From Chrysopilus asiliformis (lineage: Eukaryota > Arthropoda > Insecta > Diptera > Rhagionidae): 64,000 bases of DNA. This document shows positions 24,280 to 35,518 of the stretch, piece by piece. The notes beneath the pieces were generated by a model. That model was not told where the DNA came from and made no database searches. It was given only the letters and a program-made list of their open reading frames with translations. The stretch's first letter is position 1, and the number at the start of each line of letters is the position of its first letter. Location of the stretch: contig OZ035962.1 in assembly GCA_964034945.1 (NCBI GenBank), forward strand, positions 73,733,597 through 73,797,596, written 5' to 3'. A program made the position numbers and the translations under genes.

Positions 24280-24843
24280 TATCATAAGAGATTAAAATCA
24301 GATTTCGATTTGTTCACTTCAAATACGTATCTCGGTAGCCAAGGGCTTTCTAATATTTAATAAAGCATTAAAAATCTAAAGTGTTTTCATTATTTGTTAG
24401 AGTGGACTTAAGTCCACTATAAAATTTAATTTTTTTAATAAATAAATAGAAATTTATTTAACTACGCATATATATTTATTACTAAAGTTTCAACAGTTAA
24501 TCTTATATCGTAAAACCATATAACCATAAAACAATTTCATTAGATTTGTGATCACCAAATGATAATTCGGTATGTGGACCCGAGACATCCTGGAGCCAAT
24601 CACGATTCGTTTATATGGAACACCAGCAATTTTAAAAAAACATCTTTTGGAGAGGTATGAGAACGGAGAACGGAATTCTTGGTTATTAAGTGATTAATTT
24701 AAGAATTATGTAAATATTAATTAAAGTTATATTTTACATTCTTAGGAGATAGTGGATACCTGATGCGCGATCGATTCGATAGTTAAGTAGTAACTAAACC
24801 TCTAACAATTTAGAAGAGAATGAGAATAATAGAAACTGGCACG
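24280..24843. other. AT-rich spacer with 18-bp palindrome, possible LTR remnant
   Basis: Contains the perfect palindrome AGTGGACTTAAGTCCACT at 24401-24418. The stretch 21425-21604 plus 24280-24400, interrupted by the hAT element, has a TATAAATAGG box and an AATAAAG signal and may be an old solo LTR, but its ends are not certain. No gene seen. Confidence 0.4.
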
Positions 24844-25007
24844 TGTAGGGCGAATTCGAAACAGATCAAAATCCCCGATCTGGTCACACTAAGATCTGCT
24901 ACAAACAGCAGCCAGTCAGGGCGGTTGGAGGTGAACTACTTGAGAGGAGTAGGGCAGTCGATAACAAGAGGGCGTCCTGGCTAGTTCGTTCAATTTTTGG
25001 CTTTACA
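24844..25007 (+). repeat. Gypsy 5' LTR (164 bp)
   Basis: Starts TGTAGGGCGAATTCG, ends GGCTTTACA. It pairs with 33034-33197. Confidence 0.88.
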
Positions 25008-25157
25008 TTATCAGAAGTGGAATCTGAGCCTTTCGATTTTGTTCTGTGAACGGCGTGTTGGCCGAAGACGAGAAGACCGGGATATTGTGCTTTTGTTTAA
25101 GCTTTTCGAGTTTTCGGGTTTTCTTTAAGTACAAGTGGACGAATTTTGAGTTGTAAC

Positions 25158-26600
25158 ATGCCACGTACGGCTAAACGCAGAAAAGAAAATGTGCCAGAAA
25201 ATGCCGGCGAATCGATTGACTGGTACAAGCGTGAGTTAGAATTGGCAAAACGAGAAAATGATTTGTTAAAACGGGAGGTGGAAGTGCAGAGACAGGAGTT
25301 AGCGATTCAGGTCAGAAATAGTGTGAGTTCCGATTCTGGTCGCGACATGTCAATTCAAATGAGGGCATCCGATGCAAAATTAATTATTCCCGAAATTCGA
25401 GCAAGTGATGGTGTGATCAGTGCAGAAAAATGGCTGCAGACAATTGAAAATATGAAATCAATATATGGGTGGAGTGAGACAGCTACTCTTTTCTACGCCG
25501 TTAGCCAGTTGAGAGAGGCTGCGAAATTCTGGCATTAGAGCCGACAAGATGGAATTGATTCGTGGGTGTCATTCAAAAGTGCATTAATACAAAGTTTTCC
25601 CACGATCGTTGACGAATCGGAAATTCATGTAAAATTAATGGCCAGAGTCAAAAGGCCCGATGAATCGGTAGAAAATTATTTCTATAATGTTGTCGCGATC
25701 GCAAAACGAGCGAATTTAACAGATAAGTCTATCATGACGTATATAATTTCGAGGCTCGGGGACGATAGAGCTAAAAACGTTATCGCCGCGTCGCATTGTT
25801 CAACACTTGAACAATTGCTCGAACAAATAAAAAATTACGATAGTATTCAACAACAACAGACGCACCGAGAACGGTTTGCAACGAAAAGAATTCGCACTGT
25901 TGCGCCTAGCCATGTTGTTGGGGGACAATCGTCTGGTCGAAAAGAGACAAATAAACCAATTATTTGTTACCGGTGTGCCAGAAGAGAACACTACAGTTCT
26001 CAGTGTACTTCACTTCGCACGCCGATCGACAATTATCAAGCGAAAAAAACCGCCTCAAACAGGGACAGTAAACTCCTTCCAAACAAAGAGAGAAATATGA
26101 AAGCGATTCAGTCTCGTGTTACTCCGCACAAAAGTTTTTATGTTAAAAACGTCAATTTTAATGGTGTTGAATTGGAGGCGTATATCAATCTCGGGAGCGA
26201 TAGCTCAACTCTACGTGTTAGTGAAGCCGATCGTAATAATTGGGATTACGAGCCTTGTCAGATTAAGCTTAACGGATTCGCGGGCGGTTCATGTGTCGCA
26301 AATGGGAAAATGAGACAGAAGATTACTGTCAACAACATTGAGTTGAGTGGGGAGATTCTAGTGGTGCCGGATTCTTCGCAAGATATTGCCATGATTATTG
26401 GACGAAATTTATTAAATGATCCGCAAATCAAAATTATTAATAAATACGGTAGTTTAGAAATTCGGCAAATGACGGCAACTGATGTTGATCAAAATTCTGG
26501 GTTAACAATGGCTGTTGACGCCGCAACATACAGGCTCCACAACACGACAACAAATAACCCACAAGACCGGTCGCCCTATAAAAGAAAAGAAAAATATTAA
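25158..26600 (+). pseudogene. Gypsy Gag and protease region, inactivated
   Basis: From the ATG at 25158: a coiled-coil-like start rich in Lys and Glu, a capsid-like region (GWSETATLFYAVSQLREAAKFW), a single CCHC knuckle (CYRCARREHYSSQC) and a retroviral-type protease region. There is an in-frame TAG at codon 127 (25536-25538). The protease motif near 26184-26200 reads INLGSD where family members have an Asp-Thr/Ser-Gly triad, so the catalytic Asp is changed to Asn. Both defects point to decay. A gag of the same lineage lies at 34563-35110. Confidence 0.85.
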
Positions 26601-26608
26601 CACTTGAT

Positions 26609-27160
26609 CAGTTATAGGGCAGCCGCCCAAGAGGAAACGAGCTGCCAAAAGGACTTTCCGCGCTCTTCCCACTGCTCGGTCCTTCCCCGTAACCACTACG
26701 TCTCCGTCCTCTCACAAAACCAACTACAATTTAAAAACAAAGTTTAATGGTCAAAACATTACACTTGAGGCAATTGCCATGACACTTGTCGTTCCCAGCT
26801 GGCCATCACTACACCTCCATTACACTCAACGTCTCCAGCTGGTTTCCACTACACTTCCAATACATCACCAATCTAGTTCGATCATAAGGCTACATTTAGA
26901 TCGTTCGCCTTTACAGAGTGTTTATTTACACCATCCTTTTCTATCAATACTTTTAAAGTATGGTTAATAAACACAAAGAAAATACATTTCTACACAAATT
27001 AATGTAAATTGGAGTGAGGATTACCGCTATTTCGGCCCATATAAATAGTCCTACTGTACCAAGCAGAAATCACTTCGGTTTCATCTCTCGATCCAACCAC
27101 ATCATATAACTAACTAACAAATCCTCATTCCTATCCTATTTAGGACGAAACTTAGAAGTC
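26609..27160 (+). mobile_element. Promoter-bearing repeat R1 (LTR-like), plus copy
   Basis: A 552-bp repeat found again, reversed and diverged, at 40186-40780. It has CCAGCTGG-type tandem motifs in its first half and a TATAAATAG box near 27040, suggesting an LTR or other element end. It sits directly after the gag stop of the Gypsy element and before the heptad minisatellite. Confidence 0.65.
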
Positions 27161-27165
27161 ATTCG

Positions 27166-27460
27166 GCTACGCTGCATCAGGCAGAAGATACTCTGCATTC
27201 GGCAACATACTCGTTGCATTCGGCAGAAGCTACGCTGCATCAGGCAGAAGATACTCTGCATTCGGCAACAGACTCGTTGCATTCGGCAGAAGCTACGCTG
27301 CATCAGGCAGAAGATACTCTGCATTCGGCAACAGATTCGTTGCATTCGGCAGAAGCTACGCTGCATCAGGCAGAAGATACTCTGCATTCGGCAACAGATT
27401 CGTTGCATTCGGCAGAAGCTACGCTGCATCAGGCAGAAGATACTCTGCATTCTGCAATAG
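27166..27460 (+). repeat. 63-bp minisatellite built of 21-bp (heptad) subunits
   Basis: About 4.7 units of 63 bp start at 27166, 27229, 27292, 27355 and 27418. Each unit is three 21-bp subunits, encoding heptads TLHQAED, TLHSATD and SLHSAEA on the plus strand (frame 27214-27516). The minus strand is also open. Units are nearly the same, so expansion is recent. A single unit-like remnant adjoins the reverse R1 copy at about 40160-40185. Confidence 0.92.
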
Positions 27461-28751
27461 ACGGATCTCAGAATATTTCTAGCAGTAAAACCAGTAGGAA
27501 CTACAAAATACATTAGTCAGAAGAAACCTCATCCCGTGTGCGAGTGATTCTACTAACAACCAAAAGACGGAGCAACTAGAGTACCACATCAGAAACATCA
27601 AGAGCCATTAAATTATTAAATTTGAATTATAAATAAAAAATACTGAATTGTTTGATTAGAATAAATTATTAATTATTTGATTCGGCACCTCTTTTTTTAT
27701 GCTCGAGCTCTGGCCCGAACAATGGCTATTAAATCGACAGTGTTGCCAATTACAAATAATCAGATAAACACAGATGCGAATGTGTCCGAAATTTATGTTC
27801 ATCGTTTGAGGGACTTATTAAACCGGTATCGTGGTGCCGTTGCAACCAAAATATCCGAATTAGGCAAAACCTCAATCGGTAAAATGCAAATCGCGCTTAA
27901 ATCATCCGAAGTCATGAGATATAAACCGTATTGCGTTCCTTATTGCCAAGCAGAAATTCTGAATGGTATTGTTGACGAATTACTGGCTGATAATGTCATT
28001 GAACCATCAACGTCAGAATACTGTAGTCCAGTAATTTTAGTTACAAAAAAAGATGGTGGAATGAGAATGTGTGTGGATTATCGAAAAATCAATTCAATTA
28101 CAAAACACGAACATTTCCCCACGACGAATACGGAAGAACAAATTAATTCACTGGCCGGTAAAAGAATTTTCTCAAGTATCGATCTCTACAGCGGTTATCA
28201 TCAAATCCCTGTCGACGAAGCTTCGCGATATTTAACATCATTCGTCACCCCGGCGGGGCAATTTCAATATAAACGCGTTCCGTTTGGACTCCAAGGAGCA
28301 CCCGCTAATTTTATGAGAGTCATCGCGAAATTGAAATCCAAAATTAAGTCGAAAGATATCTTCGATTACATGGATGACTTTCTTGTAGCAAGTCAGGACA
28401 TCGAGACTAACTTAGTTGCACTTGAAGAACTACTGATGGTATTGAAGGATGCTGGTCTCACCATAAATCTGAGTAAGTGTCACTTCTTTATGACTACTGT
28501 TACTTTTTTGGGGCATGAGATTTCAGAAAATGGTGTAAAACCCGGAGAGAAGAAAGTTAGTTCCGTTCAAAATTTTCCAGTGCCGACAACTGTTAAAGAA
28601 GTCCGACAGTTTCTAGGTCTTGCCGGATACTTTCGCCGATTTGTTTCAGAATATGCCCGCATTGCTGTTCCGCTGACCAAACTGTTGCACAAAGATGTGG
28701 AATTCCTGTGGACCAAGGAAACGGATAGCGTCTTTAATCAATTGAAGCTAG

Positions 28752-29660
28752 TGTGATGTCCAGCGAAAAGACCATCACATTCCTTTCCCACGACTGGCTG
28801 ATTCAATCGCGATGCAAGGCGTCTCAAATTGCAGTAGACATGATGTAGCGCGATTGAGTCAGCAGAAACCGAGTAAACAACCACTTCATCTGCCAAGTGC
28901 ATGAGTTCGATCGCGACACATAAACAGTTCTAATTACAGAACTGATAAAAGCGACGCGGCCGACTCAGCATTTTCTCGAAGCGTTGGTTGCTGCTGGCGA
29001 CTACACCCAGTTGAGTTCAGTCCCAGTTGAGTTCAGTCGCAGTCGTGGTTCAGTCGCAGTAAATGTTTTTCATTTGAGCTATTAAAGTGTTAAAAATAGT
29101 AAATGTTGTCGTTTTGAGCTATTAAATTGTTAAAAAGCAGTAAATGTTTTTCATTTGAGCTATTAAAGTGTTAAAAATAGTAAATGTTGTCGTTTTGAGC
29201 TATTAGATTGTTAAAAAGCAGTAAATGTTTTTCATTTGAGCTATTAAAGTGTTTTTCATTTGAGCTATTAATAGTAAATGTTGTCGTTTTGAGCTATTAA
29301 ATTGTTAAAAAGCAGTAAATGTTTTTCATTTGAGCTATTAAAGTGTTAGAAATAGTGAATGTTTGACCCTAAATGACTCGGACCACAACATTGGCGCAGC
29401 CGGAAAAAGGTTGCTGCGGTACACCCAAGAGCCTTCAACCTCTTCCTGCACATGTTGTCAGTGACCAACAGGAAAAAGGAGGATCAGTCCAACCCTACAC
29501 AGAAGCTGTCCTAGGCACCATGTTAAAGGGCCCGGTATATATGTGCCCACCACACTGCACGGGAGCAATACCCAAAAACTCATTACACTGTAGGGTTAAC
29601 AACCTTAACCCTAAACGGGGAATTACCCAAAACACTCATACAAAGACAAGCCAAAACTAT
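28752..29660 (+). mobile_element. Nested LTR element: 5' LTR, PBS and leader
   Basis: A 639-bp LTR (28752-29390) starts TGTGATGTCC, with a CATCACA inverted tip near 28784, and ends GGACCACAACA. TTGGCGCAGCCGG follows, like the PBS of 297/17.6 type elements (TGGCGCAGTCGG). About 270 bp of leader then joins back to the host Gypsy RNase H. No second LTR is present, so it is truncated or a TRIM-like copy. Its LTR is related to the solo LTRs at 43842 and 55706. The right border is approximate. Confidence 0.7.
29059..29355 (+). repeat. 81-bp tandem repeat inside the nested LTR
   Basis: Units start at 29059, 29140 and 29221, with a slightly rearranged fourth. Each unit is two related halves of about 40 bp (GTAAATGTTTTTCATTTGAG and GTAAATGTTGTCGTTTTGAG). 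Confidence 0.9.
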
Positions 29661-30434
29661 TTGGAAAACGACGCAACGGAGCCAATTTTAGAAATATATG
29701 ATTCCACGGCAGAGCACGAAGTACATACGGACGCGAGTAGCATAGGCTTGGCGGGAATCCTGTTACAATACAAAGGTGATGTAAGCAATAAGGGAGTCGT
29801 TTCGTATTTCAGTAAAGCGACGACCGAAGCAAAGGCGAAAATGCACAGTTACGAACTAGAGGCGTTGGCGGTAGTCAAAACATTAGAGCGATTCCGGTAC
29901 TATTTGATCGGGAAGAAATTCCGTGTTATCACTGACTGCAATTCTCTGAAACTTTGCCATCAGAAACGCGATCTAATTCCAAAAATCGCACGTTGGTGGT
30001 TAAGATTACAGGAATTCGATTTCGATATTGAGTTCCGTAATGGAAAACAAATGTCTCATATCGATGCACTCAGCCGGCAATCGAATGAAAAAGGACAAGA
30101 AGTAGAGGTGGCTGGAATCAACATGATGGCGATTGGCATGAAAGAGGACGATTGGATCTCGACTCTCCAGAGAAGCGATTGTGAAATCCTGGAGGGAACC
30201 GTGAAAGGAAGTACCTGCAAACGAAATGCTGCTAAAGAATATGAGCTTAAGGATAGGTGGTTGTTTCGAAAAACGCCGGAAGGAGCAAAGTTCGTTGTCC
30301 CAAAAGGAGTGCGCTGGCGTGTGATAAAAAGTAATCATGACGACATTGGCCATTGCGGATACGAGAAGACTTATCAGCTCACGAAAAACGCTTATTGGTT
30401 TCCGCGGATGACAACAACAGTCAAGAAGTATGTA

Positions 30435-31355
30435 CAGGGTGCGCCATCTATTCCTCCGGTATGTAAACATTCAATAACTTCGCCATTTGTCAACCGATTT
30501 GCTTTCCTAGACACGTTTTGGAAACGTCAAACCAGTACAATTTTAACCATGAACCGCTTCACACCGAAAGAACGCGCCGAAATAGTGACGATGTATGTTG
30601 GAAACCATGCCGGACTTTTGGATGCAAGTTTTAATGACCGACGAGGCACATTTCACTCTCTCTGGCGGTGTTAATAAACAAAATTGCCGCATTTGGGCGA
30701 CAGAAAATCCTCACGAGATTCATGAAATACCATTGCATGATCGAAAAGTGACTGTTTGGGCCGGCGTGTGCGCAAAAACCATCATTGGGCCATTTTTCTT
30801 CAATGAAGGTGAAACAGTTAATGGTAATCGATATCGGTGGATGTTGGCACATTTTGTGTGTCCGAAAATGCGTGAAAAAGGTCTGACTGACTTCTGGTTT
30901 CAGCAAGACGGGGCGCCATGCCACACAGCGGACCAAACAATACGGTTTTTGCAACAAAAATTCCCTAGACGTGTGATATCGAAAAGAGGCGATATTGACT
31001 GGCCACCAAGATCCCCTGATTTAACCCCCCCAGACTTCTTTTTGTGGGGTTATTTGAAGAGTAAAGTTTACGCCAGCAACCCGAAGACCATTGACGAGCT
31101 CAAGACCAATATTCGTGCCGAAATAGCTGCCATACCGACGGAGATGCTCGAAGAAGTGATGGAAAATGCCCGAAAAAGAGCACAGTTTGCGGTGGCCAAT
31201 AAAGGTGGTCATTTGATCGATGTTGTTTTCAAAAAGTAGTCCACATAAATTGTAAAGGATTGAACTAAATAAAAAAACACCATTTTTTGCAATCTATTGT
31301 TTCTTTCAAAAGTTATTCAACATTCTCATACCGGAGGAATAGATGGCGCACCCTG
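30435..31355 (+). mobile_element. rosa/mariner-like element, internally deleted (921 bp)
   Basis: Matching inverted repeats begin CAGGGTGCGCCATCTATTCC at both ends and are flanked by TA (30433-30434, 31356-31357). It is inserted in the integrase finger of the host Gypsy, so it is younger than that element. Confidence 0.92.
30549..31239 (+). pseudogene. Tc1/mariner-type transposase, internal deletion
   Basis: A short N-terminus (MNRFTPKERAEIVTMY from 30549) is joined to the catalytic half in another frame (30610-31239), so roughly the helix-turn-helix region is deleted. The catalytic half has LMTDEAHF, QQDGAPCHTA and SPDLTPPDFFLWG. From the second Asp there are 36 residues to SPD and 41 to PPD. 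The latter spacing fits the DD41D (rosa) group. It cannot be functional, but its catalytic half is intact. Confidence 0.82.
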
Positions 31356-32480
31356 TAGATAATTGCGTGGATTGTCTTTTTAACAAACGAGGAAAGGACG
31401 AAAGCAGAAGACAACTTTACCCCATTGAAAAGATAAGCGTACCTTTCCATACTCACGTTGATCACGTGGGGCCTTTTCCAAAAAGTAGCAGAGGGAATCT
31501 TTATCTAATCGGAGCGATAGATGCCTTTAGCAAATATGTTGTATTATGTCCTACCAGAAACACGAATGCTGTGAATGTAATTAAACATTTATCTGTGATG
31601 TCTCAATTCTTCGGGATTCCTTCGAGAATCATCTCTGATCGAGGGTCGGCGTTCACGTCGAAAAGGTTTGCAGAATTCTGTAATTCCAATGATATTCACC
31701 ATGTTGCAGTAGCTGTTAGAACACCGCGTGCAAATGGACAAATTGAACGCTGTTTCCGCGACATTAATAGTTCCATTGCTTCAATGACAAAGCATCCAGA
31801 CGGAAAAGATTGGGATACTTATGTAGATGCGGTTCAATGGGGCATCAATAGTAGACAACATAGCACCACAGGCAATAGTCCTCAGCAATTACTGTTATCT
31901 TTCAAACCACGTAACCTACTCGCAAACAAATTGACGTGGGCAATCTAAGATTATTCTACAATCAACGGTGAATCTGAAATGCAGGATGTTCTTGCCAGGG
32001 CGTCTCAGAGAATACGGGATCGGCAAGAACGGCAGGCGGAACGGTTTAATGCGGAACACCGAGCTCCTCAAGTGTATAAACAAGGAGATTTGGTGCTTCT
32101 GCTAGCGGAACACCCGGCTACAGGAACATCTAGGAAGCTTCTTCCTAAATATATAAGGGCCCGTATCAGGTATCTAAAGTTCTCGGTAATGATCGATACG
32201 AGGTTACAGACCCAGTTACGGTACAAGTCACGCAGAAACCCTTCTGCTCAGTCTATGCTGCTGACAAAATAAAACCATTTTGTCAATTAGATGAAATGGA
32301 TATCTTTGAAGAGAGCGAAGATGATGATCTCGACGATGAACAAACCGAGTCGTAAGGTAATTGTTAAATTAGTCAATCATAGATCTCCGCGTTATTAGTA
32401 CTGTTGTGTTGAAGATACACTCTAGGCTAATCGTGGTTACTAAAATGGCATTTAAGGTAGATTGATGTTAATAGGATGAT

Positions 32481-32633
32481 AGACAAGTCGGTTGTGTTAT
32501 TGAGACACATCAGATAGTTGTCGAGAATGATAGAGAAATCAGTTGTGTTATTGAGACACATCAGATAGTTGTCGAGAATGGTAGACAAGTCGGTTGTGTT
32601 ATTGAGACACATCAGATAGTTGTCGAAAACTCG
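32481..32633 (+). repeat. 51-bp tandem repeat in the Gypsy 3' region
   Basis: Three units at 32481, 32532 and 32583, each with GTTGTGTTATTGAGACACAT. GTTGTGTTAT-like motifs continue more loosely to about 33215. Confidence 0.88.
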
Positions 32634-33033
32634 TAATCAAACTGGTTGTGTTATAAGGACACCTCTGGTGATTAATGGTTTGGTTGTTTGAAAAATGTCA
32701 GACGGTGCTGTGGTACACACACTTCAGTATTCGGACAGAGTGGTTAACCAAGGTAGGAAACGTGTGACGTTTCAGAAAGCGCATTGATAGCAACATTGCT
32801 ATAGTTATGAGATATCTCGAGATGAACAGACGGTGATCGTCTACTTAAAGAAATCATTAAACCACTGTGTTATGGTACACCCTGATAAAATATTGTCGGA
32901 GGCTGTTGTGTTATGGAGCACCTCAACCTTGGGCAGTGTTGTATCTACTGTATTAAGGATATACTTTAGAATTCGTAAAATTTGCCTATATTCTGTGCTA
33001 TCATCGAGGACGATGATGTGTAGGATGGCCGAA

Positions 33034-33197
33034 TGTAGGGCGAATTCGAAACAGATCAAAATCCCCGATCTGGTCACACTAAGATCTGCTACAAAGAGCA
33101 GCCAGTCAGGGCGGTTGGAGGTGAACTACTTGAGAGGAGTAGGGCAGTCGATAACAAGAGGGCGTCCTGGCTGGGTCGTTCAATTTTTGGCTTTACA
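33034..33197 (+). repeat. Gypsy 3' LTR (164 bp)
   Basis: Matches 24844-25007 with three substitutions noticed (about 1.8%). Confidence 0.88.
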
Positions 33198-33239
33198 CAA
33201 GTCAGTAGTTGTGTTGTAATTTTGATGTATACGTTGGCC

Positions 33240-33800
33240 TCAACCTGCCGCACTGGGAATTAATGTGCACTGGGAATTGCCCAACGTAAACAAACTGCGA
33301 AGGTAGCTTACGTTACCTCGCAACGTGATTTACGATGCGGCCTAAATAAACAAGCTGCACATGTGTATTACACTCAAGCTGATGGAATGCATCGTTGGAA
33401 GTCCAACTGCAGCCAATCAGCTTTCGAGTGGACACTTAACGAAGTGCTTGCAAAAAAAGGGAGTTCACCAATAAAAGGGTCATGACGGCCAATAGCAGGC
33501 GCAGTAAGTTAGGCCAGTCAGCGTTAGTCAAGGCCAGTCAGTGAAAAGTCAAGCCAGTCGAGTAAAAGTTCAGTTCAGAAGGTTGAAAGACAGTGCAGAG
33601 AAAGTAAGACAGTTCCGGAATCAGTAAGGTGCAGTTCAGCTCAGTAGAGAATAAGTTTTCTGTATAAGATAAATGATGTATTTAAAATAAATAAACTTAG
33701 ATTCAGTGAAGTGAATAATAAATATATAGTGCAGATCAGTTTTGTGTTTCTTTAAAATTGAACAATTAATAATTACGTTAATAGAGATTAACAGTTGTAC
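33240..33800 (+). repeat. LTR-like fragment of a further retroelement
   Basis: Contains GCCAGTC and GTTCAG direct repeats (33508-33640) and AATAAA signals near 33690-33720, and lies upstream of a Gypsy gag fragment. It probably is the 3' part of that element's LTR. No target duplication or second LTR was found. Confidence 0.4.
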
Positions 33801-33846
33801 CATGTACTCAGAGCTCCAACGACGACAGAAATGCTGCCGGTACTGA

Positions 33847-34473
33847 GAGATAAGTTTCCACTTGTTTCGCAAAGTTAAAGTTGGATTGTCACTAATTGGT
33901 TCTGGAAGTGTCTTGGCCATCTCCCCAATCAGCGATAGCCAGTGGAACGTGTCGGACGAATTTGCAAAGTTTCAGTGCAATATCAATATGAACGTGAGAG
34001 ACCTAAAAATAACGTTCAGCGCATCACCTTCAAATTTCCCGTATATGAAGCTTTTCTACGGTTTAAGTTACTATTTTGATACGAATGTCACCACGGTAGA
34101 AATTAGAGGATTTCGGAAAGTGGATTTAGTAGAAGGTATAATTTCAGGCGGGAAAAATTGCGCAAAAACACTTTTTTTTCCACAAGCGAAAATTATGTAT
34201 CACGGAGGCGGAGTAACGATTTTACAACCACAGCAATACAGTGAAGGGGTTAAAATCAACGAAATTCCCACAGCGAAGTTGTTAACAACTGTAGGTCTTA
34301 CACCATATGAGAAATTACTTGAGGAAACACTGCAGGAAACACCACTTCTGGATGATGTGGAGATCGACGAAATCTATGGGATTCAAACAATGAAATCTCC
34401 GCGAGACATACTCAAGCCGCGAGAAAAATGGAGCCGCCAGAATTCACCTCCGGACAGCCGTGTTGTAGTGTAA
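33847..34473 (+). CDS. Intact ORF of unknown origin (209 codons including stop)
   Basis: An open frame from 33847 (after a stop at 33844) to the TAG/TAA region at 34471-34473; the first ATG is near 33988, so the protein may start there or be spliced from upstream. It has mixed globular composition without low complexity: beta-rich N-terminal half (FAKFQCNINMNVRDLKITFS, TTVEIRGFRKVDLVEG), a GGKNC/HGGG turn region and an acidic middle (LLDDVEIDEIYG) before a basic Pro-rich end. I do not recognise the family. It lies between an LTR-like fragment and a Gypsy gag fragment. Its clean frame amid dead elements makes a captured host or viral gene, or an unusual gag N-terminus, possible. Confidence 0.45.
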   Translation, partial: EISFHLFRKVKVGLSLIGSGSVLAISPISDSQWNVSDEFAKFQCNINMNVRDLKITFSASPSNFPYMKLFYGLSYYFDTNVTTVEIRGFRKVDLVEGIISGGKNCAKTLFFPQAKIMYHGGGVTILQPQQYSEGVKINEIPTAKLLTTVGLTPYEKLLEETLQETPLLDDVEIDEIYGIQTMKSPRDILKPREKWSRQNSPPDSRVVV

Positions 34474-34562
34474 GTCACACACATTCAATTTCAACATTCC
34501 TTTAACTCCAATTTTCTCAGACTCCATAAATCACGTTATCTTTTTTAAATAAATATGTGATT

Positions 34563-35110
34563 TGTGCAGAGATTGAATCATTAAAAAGTGAATTGATAGA
34601 GTGGCGGCAAAAATATGGAGAACTAGAAAGGAGTTTCCCCTCAAGAAATAAAAAACATTTTACCCGAGTTTTTACCCGGCAAAACCAGTACAATACCGGC
34701 GCAGCAATGGGTTGAGCGAGTGGAGGGAGTGCGTGTTTTATACCGTTGGGACGATAAGACAACGGTGTTGTATGCAAGCGGCCAAATGCAAGGAGCAGCA
34801 AAATTCTGGTATGAAACAGCCCAACTCTCGATCACGGGCTGGCAACATTTCAAAGTCGCCTTACAGTTATCGTTTCCGTCGGTAGTAAGTGACGCATCAA
34901 TTCACACACAGCTCAAACGACCCAACGAAGACTTTGAGCCATACGTGTATGAAATGGTGCCGATAGCGAAAAAGAGAATTTAGACGATGCGGCGATTATC
35001 ACATATATAATATCGGAAATAACGGATCAGAATCTTGTTAATGTATTGATGGCAGCTCGGTGTCAATCGTTTTCCGATGTAATAAAAATTATTAAACAGT
35101 TCGAACTGGT
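34563..35110 (+). pseudogene. Gypsy gag fragment (third Gypsy copy)
   Basis: Reads as IESLKSELIEWRQKYGE, then after a frame break AQQWVERVEGVRVLYRWDDK and QGAAKFWYETAQ, then IITYIISEITDQNL. This is the same gag lineage as 25158-26600 (AEKWLQTIE, REAAKFW, IMTYIISRLGDD). Several frame changes and no downstream pol. Truncated near 35110. Confidence 0.75.
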
Positions 35111-35518
35111 ATGGGTACAGTGACCATCCGTCCTTTATTTCAGAGGACAGTCCTTTATTTCAGAGCCTTGTTCTTTAGATTTATTTTTTCTCCAAAAACC
35201 TGATTTTGTCCTTTATTTTGATTTTTGTCCTTTATTTTCATATGTCGTCAAACCATGTAAATGTATCTGCAACTGTAACTTTACATGTTCCACAAGATCC
35301 ACACCAATTTTACATTAGATTCCAAATTGGTATTCACAAGGTGTAACTGTAGTCTTGTTCCAATTTGATTTGTAATTCCTTCTCATCATTGGAAAATAAG
35401 AAACTTTTTGTTTAGTTTCGTGAAACCTAAATCAACCGTATGATATCTACTCACGGTCTATTTACGACAAGCGCGAATAAACGTCAAAAAATATTGCATT
35501 CATTCCCGACAAAATAAA

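Larger units (their letters stand above)
27677..32354 (+). pseudogene. Gypsy Pol (RT, RNase H, integrase), interrupted twice
   Basis: Reverse transcriptase at 27719-28750 with VDYRKIN, LYSGYHQI, FGLQGAP and the catalytic YMDD at 28366-28377. RNase H resumes near 29665 (HTDASSIGLAG, YELEALAVVKTLERFRYYL). The integrase finger begins GHCGYEKTYQL and is split by a mariner at 30435. The core follows with HVDHVGPF, ISDRGSAF and NGQIERCF. After a frame change near 31945 and another near 32165 it ends at 32352-32354 with an acidic tail. Catalytic residues are conserved but insertions and shifts make it inactive. Confidence 0.9.
24844..33197 (+). mobile_element. Old Gypsy retrotransposon carrying nested insertions (8.35 kb)
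   Basis: Bounded by 164-bp LTRs that differ at three positions seen. Internal order is gag with CCHC, protease, RT, RNase H, integrase. Later insertions are a promoter-bearing repeat with a heptad minisatellite between gag and RT, an LTR element between RT and RNase H, and a rosa/mariner-like element inside the integrase finger. Flanks CACG and CAAG differ at one base, so the target duplication is imperfect or lost. The element is dead: gag stop, altered protease Asp and insertions. Confidence 0.85.

Noticed and set aside
27166..27460. CRISPR-like regular array
   Set aside because: Units are contiguous with no distinct spacers, and the genome is animal.
27136..27513. Minus-strand 125-codon Cys/Met/Arg-rich frame
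   Set aside because: It is the complement of the 63-bp minisatellite; repeat structure alone keeps it open.
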